64,000 nucleotides of DNA from Candidatus Kuenenia stuttgartensis (GTDB taxonomy: Bacteria > Planctomycetota > GCA-002687715 > CAIWVZ01). The position numbers were made by a program, and so were the translations under genes. The stretch is taken from positions 21,018-85,017 of the forward strand of contig CAMARR010000005.1 of assembly GCA_945860915.1 (NCBI GenBank). Direction: 5' to 3'. The notes beneath the pieces are model-generated. The model was given only the letters and a program-made list of their open reading frames with translations. It was not told the origin of the DNA and searched no databases. Shown piece after piece: positions 26,277 through 34,950 of this stretch. How positions within the stretch are numbered: the first letter of the stretch is position 1; the number at the start of each line of letters is the position of its first letter.

Positions 26277-27803
26277 ATGCGCTTTTATCTAACCACCGCG
26301 ATTGACTACTGCAATGGCAAGCCCCACTTGGGAACCGCCTACGAGAAAGTCACCGCAGACGTTCTTGCTCGGGCTCACCGCGCGAGAGGCCGCGATGTGC
26401 GGTTCCTCATGGGCAACGACGAGCACGCCATCAAGATCGAACAGGCGGCGCGCGACCGAGGGCTTGAGCCCATCGCGTGGTGCGACCAGATGGAAGCTCT
26501 GTTTCGGGAAACATGGGACGCCCTCGGCTGCTCCTACGACGTCTTCATTCGTACCACCGAGCCACGCCACCATCGGGCGGTGCAAGAATTTCTCCGTCGC
26601 ATTAAGGATGGCGGCGATCTCTACCTCGGCTCCTACGAAGGTTGGTTCTGCACCGGTTGCGAGGCCTTTAAGAAGCCTGAGGAGCTCACCGACGAACGCT
26701 GTCCTGACCACGTGTCATTGGTCCCGAAGTGGCTGAAGGAAGAGAACTGGTTCTTCCGTCTTTCCAAGTACCGCGACCCGCTTCTGGCGCATTTCAAAGA
26801 CAACCCCACCTTCGTTCAACCCGACTTCCGTCGCAACGAGCTCGTGGCCTTTCTTGAGCGCGGCCTAGAAGACGTCTCGATTTCTCGCCGCACGACGTGG
26901 GGCGTCCCATTCCCCTTCGACTCGGAAGCCAAGGTCTACGTCTGGTTCGACGCGCTGATCAACTACGCAACCGGCGCGGGATTCGCGACCGACGATAAGG
27001 AGTTCGCGACTTGGTGGCCAGCGGATCTCCACATCGTTGGAAAGGACATCACTCGATTCCATGGCATCCAGTGGCCAGCGATGCTTCTCGCGGCGGGCCT
27101 TCCCCTTCCACGTCGGATCTTCGGACACGGCTACGTGAATGCGCTCGGAAGTCGATTGAGCAAGTCGGCCGGATCGAAAGTGGACCCCAAGGACCTTGCG
27201 GATCACGTCACAGCTGACGCGCTTAGGTACTACCTCTGCCGCGAGGCTGCCTACGGGGCGGACCTCGAGTGGTCCGACGAACGACTCTATGCCCGGGCGA
27301 ATTCGGATCTCGCGAACTCGCTCGGCAATCTACTTTCGCGAGCCACCGCGATGGTGCACAAGTGGTTCGGGGGAACTGTCTCCGCGGACATCTCCAACTC
27401 GCCCTTAGTCGAAGAAGCGCGCGTGGCGATTGCACGCGTCGAAGCCGCCGTCGATCTTTGTGCCTTGCAGGAAGTGGCTTCGATCCCTATGGAATTGGTG
27501 GCAAAAGCGAACCTCCACGTCGATCAGAAGGCTCCGTGGGCCTTGGCGAAAGACCCGGCGCGCCGCGAAGAGCTCGCCTATGTCCTGACGGAGATTATTC
27601 ACCTGACTTTCATCGCCGGGTCTCTCCTTTTACCCATCATGCCGACCAAGATGGGCGAGCTCATTCGTCGCCTGACTGGCTCTGCTCCTTTGGGCCATGG
27701 CGACTGGGTCAATCTGGGAACTCGTTTTATCGCGAAGGATCGCGTGCTTGAACAGGGGACGCCGCTGTTCCCGCGCATCGAGCCGCCCACCTCCGAAACA
27801 TGA
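26277..27803 (+). CDS. metG: Methionyl-tRNA synthetase (short form, no C-terminal dimer domain)
   Basis: A 508-residue class I aminoacyl-tRNA synthetase. The HIGH-type motif is PHLGTAYEKV (17-26) and the KMSKS-type motif is RLSKS (293-297). A zinc knuckle lies in the connective peptide (GWFCTGCEAFKKPEEL, then DERCPDH). The anticodon-binding helical domain follows (DLANSLGNLLSRATAM...). It ends at residue 508 without the tRNA-binding or dimerisation domain found in long MetG. It is coupled by ATGA to the downstream sensor kinase gene. Confidence 0.96.
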   Translation: MRFYLTTAIDYCNGKPHLGTAYEKVTADVLARAHRARGRDVRFLMGNDEHAIKIEQAARDRGLEPIAWCDQMEALFRETWDALGCSYDVFIRTTEPRHHRAVQEFLRRIKDGGDLYLGSYEGWFCTGCEAFKKPEELTDERCPDHVSLVPKWLKEENWFFRLSKYRDPLLAHFKDNPTFVQPDFRRNELVAFLERGLEDVSISRRTTWGVPFPFDSEAKVYVWFDALINYATGAGFATDDKEFATWWPADLHIVGKDITRFHGIQWPAMLLAAGLPLPRRIFGHGYVNALGSRLSKSAGSKVDPKDLADHVTADALRYYLCREAAYGADLEWSDERLYARANSDLANSLGNLLSRATAMVHKWFGGTVSADISNSPLVEEARVAIARVEAAVDLCALQEVASIPMELVAKANLHVDQKAPWALAKDPARREELAYVLTEIIHLTFIAGSLLLPIMPTKMGELIRRLTGSAPLGHGDWVNLGTRFIAKDRVLEQGTPLFPRIEPPTSET

Positions 27804-29770
27804 TCCGACTCAGGAGCATTCGTGCGCAGTTAGTCCTTTGGGTTGCCCTCCTCGCCCTCATTCCTGCGACTTTAATCGGCGCTGCAGTGTGGTTTGAGTA
27901 TCGCTCCGCGATGACCGATGCCGTCGTGGAAGCGTGGCTTACCCGGCTTGCCAGAGAAACTGCCGTTGGCATCGAGCGCGAACTGATTTACACCGGAACG
28001 ACGCTTGCCGATTGGGCGGCCGACACCTCGGTGCAACACGGTCTCCTCGCGGCTCGGTTCGCGCCGACTGCTCCCGCAAACCTAGGTTCCGTTCTCGGTG
28101 CGAAGGCGGCTCGCCAAGGAGACATTGAGCTCGTGCTTGCAGTCAACCTAATTGGCGACATCGTGGCCGCAGGAACGGCTGATAGAGCTCTGTTGCCTGA
28201 CCCACTCGTTGGGAAACGCCTCGCGGAATCCGATGCTCAGTGGCCGTCCGACTTCCCCTCGATGACGCCTCCCGAAGACCGCGCAATCTGTATCGGCCGC
28301 TTTCGTCCTCGGGTCATGCCAGAGATCGGTCGATCACCGTCGACCCGCGCAGATGGCTGGATGCTTGGATTCGTAGCTGGGGTCTACTTTGAAGGGGCCC
28401 CTGTCGGGTCCATCGTTGCATTCCGCAAGATGACGGCCTTTCAACGGATTCTCGATGGTGTCGAGGCCCGGTTCAGCGAGCCTGTGGGCGGAGATCTGCG
28501 CTACGGGACCGGGTATCCGTTCCTGTTCGACTCTGACGCAAACACGACGATCGCTCATGCGAATCGCGATTTGATTGGCACGCGACTCATCGAGGATCAC
28601 GGACTTGGGATCCTCCGAGACGAAGTGATGAAGCGTCCGAACGGTGTGTTCCGATACGAATTCCCCCAGGGGAATCCGAAGACGGCCGGATTCGCTTCGA
28701 CAAATCCCGACCTCATGAACGGCCGACGATGGTATGTCGGCGTCGGTATCGACGACCACGACATCTATCGGGGTGTACGCGGTGTAGCTCCCGTCCTCAT
28801 CGCCGTCGGAATGGGCTCCGCATTGTTGACTTTTGTCCTTTCATATCTCGCTGCGCGAAAAATGACGCGCCCACTCCGTGCTTTCTCGGTTGAAGCGCGA
28901 CGCATCGCATCAGGCGACGGCAGCGGACGACTCGCCGCGATTGGAGACCCCGAGATCGACGAGTTGGCAGACGCGCTCAACGCGATCGCCCGCCGAGTCG
29001 GCGAGCTCCACGAAGAGATGGACCGCGCGCGAGCAGATGCTGCTTTCAAGGGTATGGCGCGGCAAGTTGCGCACGAGATCAAGAATGCAATTGCACCCAT
29101 TGCGATGATGGCCCAACAGGTTGCGAGGTTCACGCACCAGGAGGACTCGAGCAGTGCAAAGAAAATCGCTGAGTATGCTCAGCATATCGGCGATCACTGC
29201 AAGTCGTTAAAGCGATTAGCCGAGACGTTCGCCCAAGTCGGAGCTCCTCCCGCACTCCGGCTTGAGTCCTTGGAAGTCTTGCCATTCCTTGAGCACTGCA
29301 TCGAATCACAAGTCCGACATCGCGAGGGTATCTCGATCATAGAGCATCACGACCTACCCATCGGCACGAGGATCCGTGGTGACAGAGACTCGCTCTCGCG
29401 CGTCATCCTCAATGTGATCAACAACGCCGTCGAAGCAATGAACGACCAGGGGACGCTGACATTCGCTTCCAATCTCGCCCGGGAAGGCCATGAACACGTC
29501 GTCGTGATTGCTATCTCGGATTCCGGGCGTGGCATTCCCGCCGAAGATCTTCCAAAGCTATTCTCCCCCAACTTCTCGACACGCACCTCGGGGACCGGCC
29601 TCGGATTGTTCCAATGTCGCAGCACCGTCGAGGAGCATGGTGGGCGCATCACTGTGGAATCAGTTCTTGGGCAAGGCGCGACGTTCACTATCTTCCTGCC
29701 GCTCGACACCGGTTCCGTCTCATCACACCCAGACGAACTCAGAACCGAGACCATCAACATTCAACGCTGA
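27800..29770 (+). CDS. Membrane sensor histidine kinase (Cache-like sensor, HAMP, HisKA, HATPase)
   Basis: A 656-residue kinase. The first membrane helix is at about 11-32 and the second at about 330-351. Between them lies a 290-residue extracytoplasmic region of double-Cache character (YFEGAPVGSIVAFRKM; YPFLFDSDANTTIAHANRDLIG). A HAMP linker (352-405), a phospho-acceptor histidine at 425 (AHEIKNAIAPI), an N box NVINNAVEA (538-546), DSGRGIP (574-580) and GTGLGL (598-603) show an active kinase. The HEIKN form suggests an NtrB/AtoS-like type. It overlaps metG by four bases. No response regulator is adjacent, so it is an orphan in this window; the LytTR protein at 4793-5554 is far away and has a degenerate receiver. 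Confidence 0.92.
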   Translation: MIRLRSIRAQLVLWVALLALIPATLIGAAVWFEYRSAMTDAVVEAWLTRLARETAVGIERELIYTGTTLADWAADTSVQHGLLAARFAPTAPANLGSVLGAKAARQGDIELVLAVNLIGDIVAAGTADRALLPDPLVGKRLAESDAQWPSDFPSMTPPEDRAICIGRFRPRVMPEIGRSPSTRADGWMLGFVAGVYFEGAPVGSIVAFRKMTAFQRILDGVEARFSEPVGGDLRYGTGYPFLFDSDANTTIAHANRDLIGTRLIEDHGLGILRDEVMKRPNGVFRYEFPQGNPKTAGFASTNPDLMNGRRWYVGVGIDDHDIYRGVRGVAPVLIAVGMGSALLTFVLSYLAARKMTRPLRAFSVEARRIASGDGSGRLAAIGDPEIDELADALNAIARRVGELHEEMDRARADAAFKGMARQVAHEIKNAIAPIAMMAQQVARFTHQEDSSSAKKIAEYAQHIGDHCKSLKRLAETFAQVGAPPALRLESLEVLPFLEHCIESQVRHREGISIIEHHDLPIGTRIRGDRDSLSRVILNVINNAVEAMNDQGTLTFASNLAREGHEHVVVIAISDSGRGIPAEDLPKLFSPNFSTRTSGTGLGLFQCRSTVEEHGGRITVESVLGQGATFTIFLPLDTGSVSSHPDELRTETINIQR

Positions 29771-29815
29771 CCTCGAAGGGCGACGATGCCGTAAAACCCG
29801 GCGTCTTGCGGGTTG

Positions 29816-31822
29816 ATGGTCACATTCAGCTTGGCGTTCCTGCTGCAACAGGCGGCGGCGCTCTCATTTAGTCCAGTTCAACTTGCGACCCTCATCGCTG
29901 GGTCACTGGCCATCGTCGCTGCCTGGTGGTGCGAGAGCCGCGAGCTTCGTCCCCACCTTGGCCCTGCGACAATCGGGGTAGCGCTGGGTCTTCTACTCCC
30001 TTGTCCCAGTCCACGCGTTGTCGTGCCTATAGACGGCGCTCGCGGCCCCTTCACGTTGATAGGTTCGGTCGCGAGCGGCGCATGTGAAGTCGATGACGGA
30101 ATTCAGTTCGGCCTCGACGGTGGGGTCTCGGTCCTGATCCCGAATTCGAATGCCGCGCCCTTCCCAGGCGACGTCATTCAACTGGTCGGAAGTTGGTCGG
30201 ATGAGCGAACGAGGTTCATTGCCGCAAGCTCTGAAGCAGTTTCCTTGGTTTCACCCTCACATTGGTTGCATCCTCTGCGCATGCTGGAAGTGCTTCGTCG
30301 ATCGCTGCGCGATCGGTTGACCCACCGACTGCCGCCTGATGTTGCAGGATTCATGCGTGCCGTCGCCCTCGGCGACCGCGCGCTGCCAAAAGACGCACGA
30401 AAATGGTGCGCAACCGCCGGAGTCCTCCATCTCATCGCGGTCAGCGGGTCGCACTTAAGTCTCGTCCTAGCTGGCCTCGGCTTCGTCACACGTCGTGCCG
30501 GAGTCCTCGCGATCGCCATCGGGCTCTACGCCATGCTGACCGGACTCGAATCTCCGGTGCTTCGCAGCCTTATTCCCGCGCTAGCCACGTTGGTCGGACG
30601 CGCGTGGGCCCGACAGGTCGCACCCCTACCATGGCTCTTCCTCTCAGCGGTCGTCGTTGTCGCACTCGATCGTTCAGCCCTTGTCAGCCCGGGTTTCCAG
30701 CTTTCGTGGTGCGCGTTCGCAGCCCTTCCCTCGTCCGGCGCGGATGGATGGCGAGGTCAGATCGTTGCTGGAATGCGCGCCGCCGTCGCGACGATTCCCA
30801 TCATTGCATGGCATTTTTTGCGCATCCCGCTGGTGGGGATCCCCGCCACCATGCTCCTAGCACCGCTCATCCCATGCCTGCTGCTGCTCGCCGCCGGACT
30901 CATGGCATTCCCAGGAAATCCGTTGCTAGTCGCATTGGCGACATCGTCCGTCCGACTGCTCATAGACACCACCGAGTGGTTTGCGTCGCTTCCCTTTGCG
31001 ACCCTCGAGATCTCGCGATGCCATCCCATTTGGCCAGGCATGTTCCTCGCATCTCTCGCTGCGCTTGCTTGGGTGCCTACCTTGCGAAGCCCACGTGCGC
31101 TGTTGTTCATCGCGATCGTGTCGGGGTTAGGAAACATCGTATCGAGCCCTCCACATGACGGGATCCACCCAATTCCGGCTGGGCGTGGATCATCAACACT
31201 CTTCATCAGCAACGGCGTCAAGGTCCTCGTCGACACAGGCCCTCCCGAAGGGCGCGTAGTTGAGTCACTCCGACGCCGCGGCGTTGACCGACTTGACGCT
31301 GTGATCATCACCCACGCCGACATCGATCACTCGGGGGGACTCAATGCGCTGATGAGGTCATTTGGAACCTGTCCCGTTTATGGGCCACCCGCTGCCCGGG
31401 ACGTGGTGAAAGGATACGAATGGCACCCACTTGTCAGAGGACATTCACTCAGCTTCGACTCGTTGACTTTCGATATCCTAGGGCCTGTACATCAATCAAA
31501 GGCCCATGGCACGAACGAGACAGGACTCATCACGCTCGTCAACTGTAAGGGGCTTACTGCACTGGCTACGGGCGACGCCGAGGACGCAGGACTCGGAGAA
31601 TCACTGCGCTTCATGCCTCGACAGGTCAACCTGCTGTGGCTTCCGCACCACGGGTCCGAGTCAAAGCAACTCCCTGCACTCCTAGCACGCGTAAAACCAG
31701 ACATCGCCATCGCAGCAGGTCGCGATGTCGCGCTCGCAGCCTCCACTCGGTCTCTGCTCGCTGGCCTCACGATCCCGCTCGTGCACGTGACACCAGGAAG
31801 CCATCCGCCCTCGTTCCCATAA
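29816..31822 (+). CDS. comEC: ComEC/Rec2-type DNA uptake channel with metallo-beta-lactamase domain
   Basis: A 668-residue protein predicted to move single-stranded DNA across the inner membrane in natural transformation. It has N-terminal helices, an OB-like region (about 75-145), then the multi-spanning competence domain with the hallmark HLIAVSGSHLS (205-215). A C-terminal metallo-beta-lactamase domain follows, with DTGP, THADIDHSGG (499-508), ATGDAE and LPHHGS (609-614). The usual final SxxNxYGHP-like motif is weak here (VTPGSHPPS). The ATG at 29816 was chosen; a TTG lies directly before it. No other competence genes are in the window, although the operon at 1-3307 might be part of a pilus. 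Confidence 0.9.
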   Translation: MVTFSLAFLLQQAAALSFSPVQLATLIAGSLAIVAAWWCESRELRPHLGPATIGVALGLLLPCPSPRVVVPIDGARGPFTLIGSVASGACEVDDGIQFGLDGGVSVLIPNSNAAPFPGDVIQLVGSWSDERTRFIAASSEAVSLVSPSHWLHPLRMLEVLRRSLRDRLTHRLPPDVAGFMRAVALGDRALPKDARKWCATAGVLHLIAVSGSHLSLVLAGLGFVTRRAGVLAIAIGLYAMLTGLESPVLRSLIPALATLVGRAWARQVAPLPWLFLSAVVVVALDRSALVSPGFQLSWCAFAALPSSGADGWRGQIVAGMRAAVATIPIIAWHFLRIPLVGIPATMLLAPLIPCLLLLAAGLMAFPGNPLLVALATSSVRLLIDTTEWFASLPFATLEISRCHPIWPGMFLASLAALAWVPTLRSPRALLFIAIVSGLGNIVSSPPHDGIHPIPAGRGSSTLFISNGVKVLVDTGPPEGRVVESLRRRGVDRLDAVIITHADIDHSGGLNALMRSFGTCPVYGPPAARDVVKGYEWHPLVRGHSLSFDSLTFDILGPVHQSKAHGTNETGLITLVNCKGLTALATGDAEDAGLGESLRFMPRQVNLLWLPHHGSESKQLPALLARVKPDIAIAAGRDVALAASTRSLLAGLTIPLVHVTPGSHPPSFP

Positions 31823-31837
31823 GGGCAGCCGGACATG

Positions 31838-31867
31838 AACAAAGCCGCCACCCTTTCGGGTTGCGGC
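31838..31867 (-). terminator. Rho-independent terminator after rpsI
   Basis: On the minus strand GCCGCAACCC (31867-31858), a GAAA loop and GGGTGGCGGC (31853-31844), with one mismatch in the 10-bp stem, are followed by TTTGTT. It lies 31 bases past the rpsI stop. Read on the plus strand the stem has no T-run, so it should serve the ribosomal operon and not comEC. Confidence 0.8.
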
Positions 31868-31897
31868 CTTGATCTGCCTTTGCAGGGCGTGCGTCGC

Positions 31898-32302
31898 TTA
31901 GCGCTTCGAGAACTGGAAGGAGCGGCGAGCGCCGGCCTTGCCGTACTTCTTACGTTCCTTCATGCGCGAGTCGCGCGTGAGGAAGCCATGTTCGCGCATG
32001 GCAGCTTCAAGCGTCGCATCGAGAGTCATGAGTGCGCGCGCGAGGCCCATCGTGATCGCCGAGGCTTGACCATTGAGGCCGCCACCGAGCGAAGAAACGA
32101 GAACGTCGTACTTGGTCAGACCTTCGATGGCTCGCAGCGGGGCGGTTGCCGCGTTGCGCATCTCAACGTCTGGGAAGTAGACATCGAGCTCGCGCTCGTT
32201 GACGCGGAAAGTGCCCGTGCCCGGGCGAACGCGGACGCGCGCCGTCGCCGACTTGCGACGACCGGTGCCCCACGTGTACTTGTTTGCTGTTGCAGTGACC
32301 AA
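31898..32302 (-). CDS. rpsI: 30S ribosomal protein S9
   Basis: A 134-residue S9 of the small subunit head, whose C-terminal tail reaches the P site. Diagnostic segments are WGTGRRKSATARVRVRPGTG, GGLNGQASAITMGLARAL and the C-terminal RDSRMKERKKYGKAGARRSFQFSKR with the conserved final Ser-Lys-Arg. It follows rplM by 14 bases, the usual two-gene arrangement, and is followed by a clear terminator. Confidence 0.98.
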   Translation of the reverse strand: MVTATANKYTWGTGRRKSATARVRVRPGTGTFRVNERELDVYFPDVEMRNAATAPLRAIEGLTKYDVLVSSLGGGLNGQASAITMGLARALMTLDATLEAAMREHGFLTRDSRMKERKKYGKAGARRSFQFSKR

Positions 32303-32316
32303 GGTTCAGGCTCCGA

Positions 32317-32748
32317 TCAAGTCTTGTAGGGTTCGGGCTTCTGCGCTGCGTGCGTATGTGCAGGACCGCGGAAGACCTTGAGTTTGGTGAACATCTGTTT
32401 CCCAAGTTTGGACTTGGGGAGCATGCGGCGAACCGCGAGTTCGATGATTTCCTCGGGATGCGTCTCGATCATCTCGTAATAGGGACGCGTCTTGAGGCTA
32501 CCGATGAAGCCGGTGTGGTGGCGGTAGACCTTTTGTTGAGCCTTGCGGCCAGTCACTGCGACCTTCTCAGCATTGATCACGACGACGAAGTCGCCAGTAT
32601 CGGTATGAGGAGTGTAAGTGGGCTTGTGTTTGCCCATAAGCATTGTCGCGATGCGTGTCGCGATGCGCCCAAGGATCTCTCCTTGCACGTCCACGAGCAC
32701 CCATTTGGCACCAACGTGCCCGGGCTTCGCGAGAGTCGTCGTCGTCAT
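32317..32748 (-). CDS. rplM: 50S ribosomal protein L13
   Basis: A 143-residue L13, an early assembly protein of the large subunit. Typical regions are WVLVDVQGEILGRIATRIA, DTGDFVVVINAEKVAVTGRK and the central YRHHTGFIGSLK. The C-terminal GMLP-type motif reads RRMLPKSKLGKQMFTKLKVF. It heads the rplM-rpsI pair, preceded by 99 bases containing three tandem palindromes. Confidence 0.98.
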   Translation of the reverse strand: MTTTTLAKPGHVGAKWVLVDVQGEILGRIATRIATMLMGKHKPTYTPHTDTGDFVVVINAEKVAVTGRKAQQKVYRHHTGFIGSLKTRPYYEMIETHPEEIIELAVRRMLPKSKLGKQMFTKLKVFRGPAHTHAAQKPEPYKT

Positions 32749-32776
32749 GGCGGTGTGATCCGTACCCCGGCGGCTT

Positions 32777-32837
32777 TTCCCAACGTGGGAAGATGCCTCG
32801 ATCGAGGGCAGGAAACCTATCAGGCCCCAAGCTTGGG
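32777..32837 (-). promoter_or_regulatory. Three tandem palindromes in the rplM leader region
   Basis: Between the stop of the 700-residue membrane protein gene and the rplM start are TTCCCA-ACG-TGGGAA (32777-32791), CCTCGATCGAGG (32796-32807) and CCCAAGCTTGGG (32826-32837), all perfect. None has a U-tract. They could be operators, a folded r-protein leader or processing sites. Confidence 0.45.
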
Positions 32838-32847
32838 TTCAATGTCC

Positions 32848-34950
32848 CTATGGAAGGGGCGCCAAAACGATGGCCCCCCGGTCCTGAACTTCGAAGAACT
32901 CGCCGATCGGATCGGGGCGGGTCGTCCCCACTAGCCGGATCAAAATTGCGCCCTTTTCGGGGGCAATTGGGAGCGCGAACCGACCAAGTAACGCCCGGGT
33001 TGCCGCGTCGATCGTGAATCCCTCAGCAGCCACCGCGGGTGCCAGTTCCCTGCCCTGTACATGCAGGGGCACCAGTCCCCCGTCCGGCAGGACCAAGGCC
33101 GCCTCGATAGGGACCGCCCCGCGAAGCCCGAACGGGTCGTCCACCCCGTCCACTAGGCGTATTCTGAAACGGTTCGCTCCCTCGGCTTCGATGCGTAGAG
33201 GCGATCGCCCCGCTCGGTCGTCGCGAAGAAGTACCTTTCCGTCAACTCGGTCAAGAGCCACGTCGACGAATCCATCGACTTCAGGAGACCTTCGGCGCAG
33301 CGGCGCGGGCCGTCCCAGAGACCTATAGCACACGACATTCCCACCAGCCGGCACACGCAAATCCCTCACCTCGCCGCTCATGGATGCGTACGAGCGAATC
33401 TGACGCATCGCGCAATCGCCGGCTTCGGAGACCGTGACCAGAGTCAGCGACTGTGTATAGACCTGGGTGTCCGTGAGAAAAAACGTCTTGAGCGTGGCTC
33501 TTCCACCTAGTGCCGTTGCCACAACAATAAAACCGACTGAAATCAAATAGACTTTCGGTGACTTCTTGGAGTCAAGCGAAACCGGCAGCATGAACGCGAG
33601 TCCGAACGCGATGTGATACGCAACGAGAAAAACAAGCAGACGCGTAAGATCGATGGCCTGCCAGTCCGGCGCAGCGAACAAGGTTCGAATCGTTCCGTCA
33701 TCGACGCTTGCATGCACGCGTATGAATTCGGATGCCGGCGACGTCACCGGCATGACGCGCGCAGAAATTCCCTCGATAGCCGGGCCGCCCCAGACAACGA
33801 CCTTAACCCCCAATGCGGCCGCGGCGTGAATGACCTCGGCCTCTTTTGGGGTCAGATTGTCCGACGGACCGAGAACGATGGCATCAAGATGGGAAGGGAC
33901 GAGCCCTCGCGACGAGAACTCAAGGAGGTCGATTTCAGAGGCTGAGCTCGGCCGACTTTCAGGAACGAGTGTGGATCCACGTAGACATGCAACGACGGCC
34001 GCTCCGACGGGTGGCGCGGCAAACGGTAAGGCCAAGCTCTTCGCTGCACTGCCCTTTCGTTCGATGGTCGCTGCGGTTTCGCCGCCCTCCGCTGCCAACC
34101 AAAGCACGTTGGACGACTGTGGAGCAAGCGCGTGGGATTCTCCACGCAACCTAAGCAGCGCCTGATCTCCGGGATTGGTGACAAGGACGGGAGTGGGCAC
34201 CTGCGGCCATGACCAAGGCCCGCCGAGTGACGCAAAAGTCACGTCCGTCTCTACATTCCTTACGCCCAATGCCAGAGGCGATCCAAGCGCAAGGGGAAGC
34301 ATCAGCACGGCAGCGACTCGGCGTTGGACGAGCAGCGGGATCCAAATGACGACTGCGGCGAGAACGTACCACCCCGCCCCATCGACAGCATGGGTCACGG
34401 AAGCTCCAAGACAGAGAGTGGGCGGCGAGATCCATCCCCACCAGTTCGGAACGGACTTCCCTAGGCTGGCCAGAAGCACACTAAGCGCGGGTAGCGCAAT
34501 GACTGTGAACGCTCCGATGGCGCCAGCCGGCACTGCAGCGCGAACGCCCATCCAACGGCGCATGTGAAGCAAGACACCACCTAGGGCCAATGCAGACGCA
34601 CCAACACCGGCAACCCCCGTCCAGTCCACACCGGAGATCCACGCGGCAACCACCATGGGAAGGGAAGCAAAAGTCAATGCGAGTGCAAACAACGGCGCCA
34701 GTGGAGTAAGTGTCTTGCCGGGCGAAACGGCGAACCCAACCGGTAGCACCAACACAGGCAACGCGGCAATCAGGAGGCCATAGACCACAAAGGCGTCAGC
34801 GCGCGCGAGTCCCTGAATGAGTGGCTCGCCGCTTGCGGACTTAAGCAGCGGCAGGCAGGACGCTGCCAATGAAGCAGCGGCGAAGCCCAACACGAATCGC
34901 GTAATCGTCCGATTGGATCCAGAAGACGCGCCCGAGATAGCCACGATCAA
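32848..34950 (-). CDS. Large multi-domain membrane protein of unknown function, coupled to ftsQ
   Basis: A 700-residue protein. The N-terminal third has about seven hydrophobic helices in two groups (about 18-35, 50-75, 85-155 and 190-225). Residues 240-420 look soluble and alpha/beta, with LDAIVLGPSDNLTPKEAEVIHAAAALG then VKVVVWGGPA, a layout reminiscent of class I glutamine-amidotransferase-like or DUF4350 folds without a catalytic triad. Two further helices (about 437-455 and 468-485) precede a beta-rich C-terminal region of some 210 residues. The start overlaps the ftsQ stop by four bases (ATGA), placing it in the division and cell-wall transcription unit. I do not recognise the family. 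A role in envelope biogenesis or division is inferred only from this coupling. Confidence 0.75.
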   Translation of the reverse strand: MIVAISGASSGSNRTITRFVLGFAAASLAASCLPLLKSASGEPLIQGLARADAFVVYGLLIAALPVLVLPVGFAVSPGKTLTPLAPLFALALTFASLPMVVAAWISGVDWTGVAGVGASALALGGVLLHMRRWMGVRAAVPAGAIGAFTVIALPALSVLLASLGKSVPNWWGWISPPTLCLGASVTHAVDGAGWYVLAAVVIWIPLLVQRRVAAVLMLPLALGSPLALGVRNVETDVTFASLGGPWSWPQVPTPVLVTNPGDQALLRLRGESHALAPQSSNVLWLAAEGGETAATIERKGSAAKSLALPFAAPPVGAAVVACLRGSTLVPESRPSSASEIDLLEFSSRGLVPSHLDAIVLGPSDNLTPKEAEVIHAAAALGVKVVVWGGPAIEGISARVMPVTSPASEFIRVHASVDDGTIRTLFAAPDWQAIDLTRLLVFLVAYHIAFGLAFMLPVSLDSKKSPKVYLISVGFIVVATALGGRATLKTFFLTDTQVYTQSLTLVTVSEAGDCAMRQIRSYASMSGEVRDLRVPAGGNVVCYRSLGRPAPLRRRSPEVDGFVDVALDRVDGKVLLRDDRAGRSPLRIEAEGANRFRIRLVDGVDDPFGLRGAVPIEAALVLPDGGLVPLHVQGRELAPAVAAEGFTIDAATRALLGRFALPIAPEKGAILIRLVGTTRPDPIGEFFEVQDRGAIVLAPLP

